Assembly (NCBI RefSeq): GCF_026151205.1
Contig: NC_087073.1
Span: 10,238,411-10,302,410 of the forward strand
Direction: 5' to 3'
Length of the DNA: 64,000 nt
Source of the DNA: Bolinopsis microptera
Lineage: Eukaryota; Ctenophora; Tentaculata; Lobata; Bolinopsidae
Part shown: positions 59,253-64,000 of the stretch, in pieces
Layout of the letters: the number at the start of each line of letters is the position of its first letter
Numbering within the stretch: the first letter of the stretch is position 1
Notes under the pieces: model-generated
Told to the model about the DNA's origin: nothing
Databases searched by the model: none
Seen by the model: the letters and a program-made list of their open reading frames with translations, nothing else
Position numbers and translations under genes: made by a program

Positions 59253-60604
59253 CACCCTGATTTTTTTGTGAAACTTGGTTTCGAGATAGCAGTTGATCAA
59301 CAAACTAAGACCGGTGACCGAACTTGTGAGGGGGTCCCGGACCCCAACCGCCAAACGGTGCCCGCGGGGCAGCCACGCCCATATTTGGTCCAAATTAGGC
59401 CCAATTTAGCCAAATACCCTGAACATGCCCAAAATACAGATTTTAGGTGCTTTACTTGTAGCTAGTGGTCTCCTGAACTCGTATATGAATTTTCATCAAG
59501 ATTGGACAAAAAATGACTGAGTTATGAGCCAAAAACCATATGACCATATTTGGGCATACGCTCCAAAATTCATAGATTTTGGCCCATTAATTGGTCAAAT
59601 ATCATTATTTTTGAATGAAACCAACTTTATATGGAAGGTAAGCCTATACTACACATTCTCTATGATTATCAGCTTAATATCTACCTAACTGTGGATTCTG
59701 TGTTCAAATAATCGCAAAAAAAGAACAAAATCGCCTATATCTCAGTTCGCGATATTTGCAAAAACTGATTTCGCTCAAAACAATAGAACTCAATAGGGTT
59801 TCAATATTTTTACATGAAATTTTCAGAATCAACGTAGAATCGCATTTCGACCTTAAGTTTTGTATTGGAATTTTGAGTTAGGCCTTTAAAAAAATTTGGC
59901 GGCCAAATTCCAAATTTTGCAATGCGAAATTCAGAATTTGGCCGCCAAATTTTTTTAAAGGCCTAACTCAAAATTTCAATACAAAACTTAAGGTCGAAAT
60001 GCGATTCTACGTTGATTCTGAAAATTTCATGTAAAAATATTGAAACCCTATTGAGTTCTATTGTTTTGAGCGAAATCAGTTTTTGCAAATATCGCGAACT
60101 GAGATATAGGCGATTTTGTTCATTTTTTGCGATTATTTGAACACAGAATCCACAGTTAGGTAGATATTAAGCTGATAATCATAGAGAATGTGTAGTATAG
60201 GCTTACCTTCCATATAAAGTTGGTTTCATTCAAAAATATTGATATTTGACCAATTTATGGGCCAAAATCTATGAATTTTGGAGCATATGCCTAAATATGG
60301 TTATATGGTTTTTGGCTCATAACTCAGTCATTTTTTGTCCAATCTTGATGAAAATTCATGTACGAGTTCAGGGAACCACTAGCTACAAGTAGAGCATCTA
60401 AAATCTGTATTTTAGGTATGTTCAGGGTATTTGGCTAAATTGGGCCTAATTTGGACCAAATATGGGCGTGGCTGCCCCGCGGGCACCGTTTGGCGGTTGG
60501 GGTCCGGGACCCCCTCAAAAGTTCGGTCACTGGTCCTAGTCTGTTGGTCAGCTGTTATCTCGAAACCAAGTTTCACAAAAAAATCAGGGTGAACCCCCCC
60601 CCCC
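59221..60604. mobile_element. 1.38-kb near-palindromic foldback element with TTAA duplication
   Basis: Flanked by TTAA at 59217-59220 and 60605-60608. The left end is 30 G followed by TTCACCCTGATTTTTTTGTG. The right end is its inverse, ending in 11 C. Arms of about 690 bp pair almost completely around a centre near 59920 (GCAATGCGAAATTC region), with only scattered mismatches. It has no transposase. The TTAA target fits piggyBac-type insertion. The right end is 64 bp before the ERCC6L start codon. Confidence 0.9.
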
Positions 60605-60668
60605 TTAATGTTTTTTAGATTTTTCTATGTAGTTGAATTGATTCGCCAATTTGTTTTAGCTTCATGTT

Positions 60669-63600
60669 ATGGCTGAAATCCTGGATGAAGATATTCTAGC
60701 CAATATATACTCTGAAGCCAAGAAATGCGAAGAAGATGGGTTTTTAGATGAAGCACTCTCACTTTACCAAGACGCATTCAATCTCCGAGAATCAGAGTTT
60801 TCAAAACTAGCTATTGATAGACTGTCAGATATGATAAATACTAAATTGGCTTCTAACTTTGATGCATCACTTCATCTCAAAGCATCTCCACGCTTCCAGT
60901 CTACCCCATACTCCACTCAAGTAGATGATGTAGCTTTAAATGGACCATCTGTTTACGGTGGTTCAAGGACAACACCTGTAAGATCAGTCTTAAAGAATAA
61001 GAACTTGAACATAAGTGGTATTAGTCAGCCAAACAATATGACAATAGCAGTACAAGAAGGTGAACAATCATTTGATGCTGGCCATTACAACAACCTCATA
61101 ATTGAAGCTCGCTCACTTTATAAGAACAGCAAGCAGCTTGAGAAAGCCCTTGAAAAATACAATGAAGCTTATTCCTTACACCAAGATGCAAAATTGTACA
61201 AACGGATACTAAAAATTAACCAAGAGCTAAAATTAAAGCAGGTTCAGACATATGTTGAAACGTCAGCAAAAGAATCAGAATCTGATAAGGAGGACCTGAT
61301 CGATCAATATAACAACCTTGTTATCAATGCTAAAGCTTGCTTAGAATCTGACAGAGCAGATGAAGCTCTTCGACTATATCAAGAGGCTTACAAGGTTGAC
61401 CCTTCTGAAAAACTTCTTCAAAAGATAACTAAATTAGAAGAGGAATTAGCTCCGGCTGATAACAGCACTAGTGTAGACGTCGAGCAATACAACAATCTTA
61501 TCAAGGAAGCAAAAGCAAAGCTGAAGGAGGAAGACTATGAAGGTGCCCTTTTGAAGTATGAAAATGCAAATGAGATTAATCCTACGGAGAAGCTGCAAAA
61601 GAGAATAGACAAGATCAAAGACTTCATTGAAAATGATGATGAAGAAGATGATGATGATGATAATTATGAGCAGGTCACTCCAACAAATGATCCTTATCCA
61701 TCAAACGATCAAGATTTGAATAAGTCTGTTGTTAAATCTGAGGTTGATGAACATTGCAATAGCTTGGTTAAGAATGCTCAAATTTGGGAGGGGAAAGATA
61801 TGTTGAGTGAAGCATTAGATGCATACAGAGAAGCTCAAAATTTAAAGCCCTGTCCTTATTTTGTTCAGAAGATCAACGATTTAGAAAAGAAGCTTGTTAT
61901 CAATGATAACAATGAAAATGATGATGAATCTGAGCTAAATGTTGAACATTATAATCAGCTCATTATCCAAGGAAGGGAGCATCTTAATGATGGCAATTTG
62001 TCAAAAGCTTTAGAAGCTTACAATGAGGCGCATAATCTGAATCCCTCTGAAAAGCTTTCAAAGAGGATCACAAAAATCGAACAAAAGTTGTCTGCTGAAT
62101 TAGAAAAGGAGGATGAAGAACCGGAGATAGATGATGAAATCAGGGATTATTATGAAGCTACCATTGCAGACGCCAAGAACAAGGAAGACAAACTTCTGTA
62201 CGATGAGGCAATCGCTCTTTATGAAGAAGCTCATGAACTGATTCCAAGTGACAACATCTCCCAAAAAATTGCTAGTTTGGAATTTAAAAGGGACTCCGAA
62301 AGAGATCCTCAAGATCACAAGCCATCTTCAGTACAGAGCCTCAATGATCTATCGGCTGATGACAAAGCAAAGTACAATGAGTTGATAGTCAAAGGGAAAT
62401 ATGCTCAGAAAGAGTCAAAAATTGAAAAGGCTCTCAGTTATTACAAAAAGGCTGCTCAAATTTATAAGAATGAGAAACTGGGTACTAGAATACAGAAACT
62501 GGAAACGTTTTTGAAAGAGGAAGCTGAGAACGAAAATCTCTACACGGATATTGGTGATGGCCTTTTCCTTACAAATGATATCCACGACAAATTGTATCAA
62601 TACCAGAGGGAAGGTGTGAAATGGATGTGGGAGCTTTATCGAGCTGAGCATGGTGGCATTCTTGGAGATGATATGGGTCTTGGTAAAACGATTCAAACAA
62701 TAGCTTACTTGCAAGCCCTGTTTCTGATGGAGGAAATTTCGACAGCCATGCTGTGTATGCCTCTGTCACTTATCAATAACTGGCAGGTAGAATTCAAAAA
62801 ATGGGCTCCAGAAATCCGTGTTGAATTGTTTCATGGCTCAAAGAATGAAAGAGAAAGAAATGTTAAGAAAGTCATCAAAAGAGGGGGTGTTATCTTGACG
62901 ACTTACGGGATTATCGAGAAAAATGTAGAGTTCTTGGTTAACACCTCGTTCAAGTGGGACTATCTTGTGCTGGATGAGGGTCACAAAATCAAAAATCCCA
63001 CCAAAACCAGTAAAGCTATGAGAAATGTGCCGTGTAATCATAGGCTCCTTATTTCTGGTACACCTATTCAGAATAATTTAAAAGAACTTTGGGCTTTGTT
63101 CGACTTCGTGTCCAGAGGTAAACTTTTGGGAACCATGACAACTTTTAAGATGAACTATATAACACCTATCGAAAGAGGTAGAGAAAAAGATGCCTCCAAA
63201 GGGGAAGCTAAACTTGGAGCTAAACTTGCAGAAAATCTCAGAAAGGTGATTGACCCCTATTTCTTGCGTCGGACAAAGGCTGAAATCAAGAAAAACGGCA
63301 ATGATGCCTCCAGCGGAGTAAGCAAGCTTGGAAAAAAGAACGAGCTGTGTGTCTGGCTCCAGCTGTCAAATGTGCAACTCAACCTCTACAAAGCTTTTTT
63401 GACTCTCGATTCAGTTCGGGATGCAATGAACTCTTCTAAATCCCCACTCGCTGCACTTACTGTTTTAAAGAAGATATGTGATCATCCCAGACTTGCTACC
63501 AAGTTTGAGGCTCTACGAGAAGTTATGGATGCAGAAAGTATGAGCATGAAGTAAGTTTTAAAAGTTAGAGAAAGGAAATTAGTCTAGTTGTGTTGTACTT

Positions 63601-63866
63601 TCTTGTGACTTTGACTTTCGAGTTAATACTCGTGATGTTAATAAATCTGTTAACTCAATTATTTCAGACCTGAGGATCATCAGAAACTCCTTTCAACAGT
63701 TGAGCTTCCTAAAGATCCAACGGATGACATTCTTCAAAGAGAAAGCTGTAAACTAGAGTTTGCTCTAGGATTGCTGGATCTTCTGGCTGCAGATGGACAT
63801 AGAACACTTTTATTTTCAACCTCTCTCAAGATCCTGAATTATATCCAGTCGATGATAGCTGACAAG
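60669..63866 (+). CDS. ERCC6L: ERCC6L/PICH-like SNF2 translocase with expanded TPR array (partial)
   Basis: ERCC6L (PICH) is the SNF2-family DNA translocase that coats ultrafine anaphase bridges. Exon 1 is 60669-63550; exon 2 is 63668-63866; the rest is beyond the window. The first 620 residues hold eight TPR-like units (e.g. YNNLVINAKACLESDRADEA, ALEAYNEAHNLNPSEKL) separated by acidic linkers. SNF2 motifs follow: I GGILGDDMGLGKTIQT (about residue 664), Ia MLCMPLSLINNW, II VLDEGHKIKNP (DEGH about 769) and III RLLISGTPIQNN (about 794). Exon 2 enters helicase lobe 2 (HRTLLFSTSLKILNYIQSM). The start ATG at 60669 opens MAEILDEDI. An earlier ATG at 60664 is out of frame. Confidence 0.9.
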
Positions 63867-64000
63867 GTATTAAATAATAGATAAATATCTTCACATGTAA
63901 ATTCTAACGTTTTGCTTTTCGAATAAATTCATTTCACGTCCGTTCAATTAGATATTTATCGAATTTTCAGTTCGTCATTACTTATTATACCGTAATATTC
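63867..64000 (+). other. Intron 2 of ERCC6L, cut by the window end
   Basis: Starts with GTATTA after GACAAG. No further exon lies inside the window. Confidence 0.75.

Overview
The window is animal nuclear DNA. Genes are split by many short introns with GT/AG borders. The families are metazoan: DENND4, ERCC6L/PICH, an LDLa-linked rhodopsin-type GPCR, Sushi/CCP domains, C2H2 fingers and an MFS carrier. There is no operon structure, and the intergenic DNA is AT-rich and full of transposons and minisatellites. The mix of RLE-type non-LTR elements, an intact Penelope element and TTAGGG-like tracts fits an invertebrate, perhaps a cnidarian or other early-branching animal. I cannot fix the species.

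Layout. (1) 1-1482: last two exons of a beta-propeller gene, preceded by minisatellites, one of which duplicates the intron's acceptor region. (2) 4838-7780: a non-LTR retrotransposon ORF with one in-frame stop. (3) 7781-21259: gene-poor, AT-rich DNA with microsatellites. (4) 21260-29929: a complete DENND4 gene in 19 coding exons, with a TA-flanked transposon in intron 5 and two single-base frame breaks. (5) 29930-33293: a small inverted-repeat element and a decayed C2H2 zinc-finger gene. (6) 41129-33597, minus strand: a five-exon MFS transporter. Its intron 3 holds a MITE with a 10-bp target duplication and a 5'-truncated retrotransposon, itself split by a 1.37-kb foldback element with an 8-bp target duplication. 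(7) 40.3-44.5 kb: satellites, a tRNA-derived SINE, and the last exons of a minus-strand receptor-like gene. (8) 45572-48166, plus strand: a secreted or surface protein (signal peptide, unnamed ectodomain, two CCP domains), with a paralogue of the ectodomain at 53600-52571 on the minus strand. (9) Between them, 48411-52066: an apparently intact Penelope-like element with 381-bp pseudo-LTRs and a 13-bp target duplication. (10) 55014-56680: a GPCR pseudogene. (11) 56.7-60.6 kb: nested MITEs and foldbacks, ending with a 1.38-kb near-palindrome flanked by TTAA just upstream of the last gene. (12) 60669 to the window end: ERCC6L/PICH with eight TPR-like repeats.

The host genes have unrelated cell functions: Rab GEF, mitotic DNA translocase, membrane transport and surface proteins. 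What unites the window is transposon nesting. At least eight mobile elements are seen, five with identifiable target-site duplications. Runs of 27-31 G or C mark three of the repeats. The palindrome TCACGTGA occurs about ten times, six of them in or beside one MITE family.
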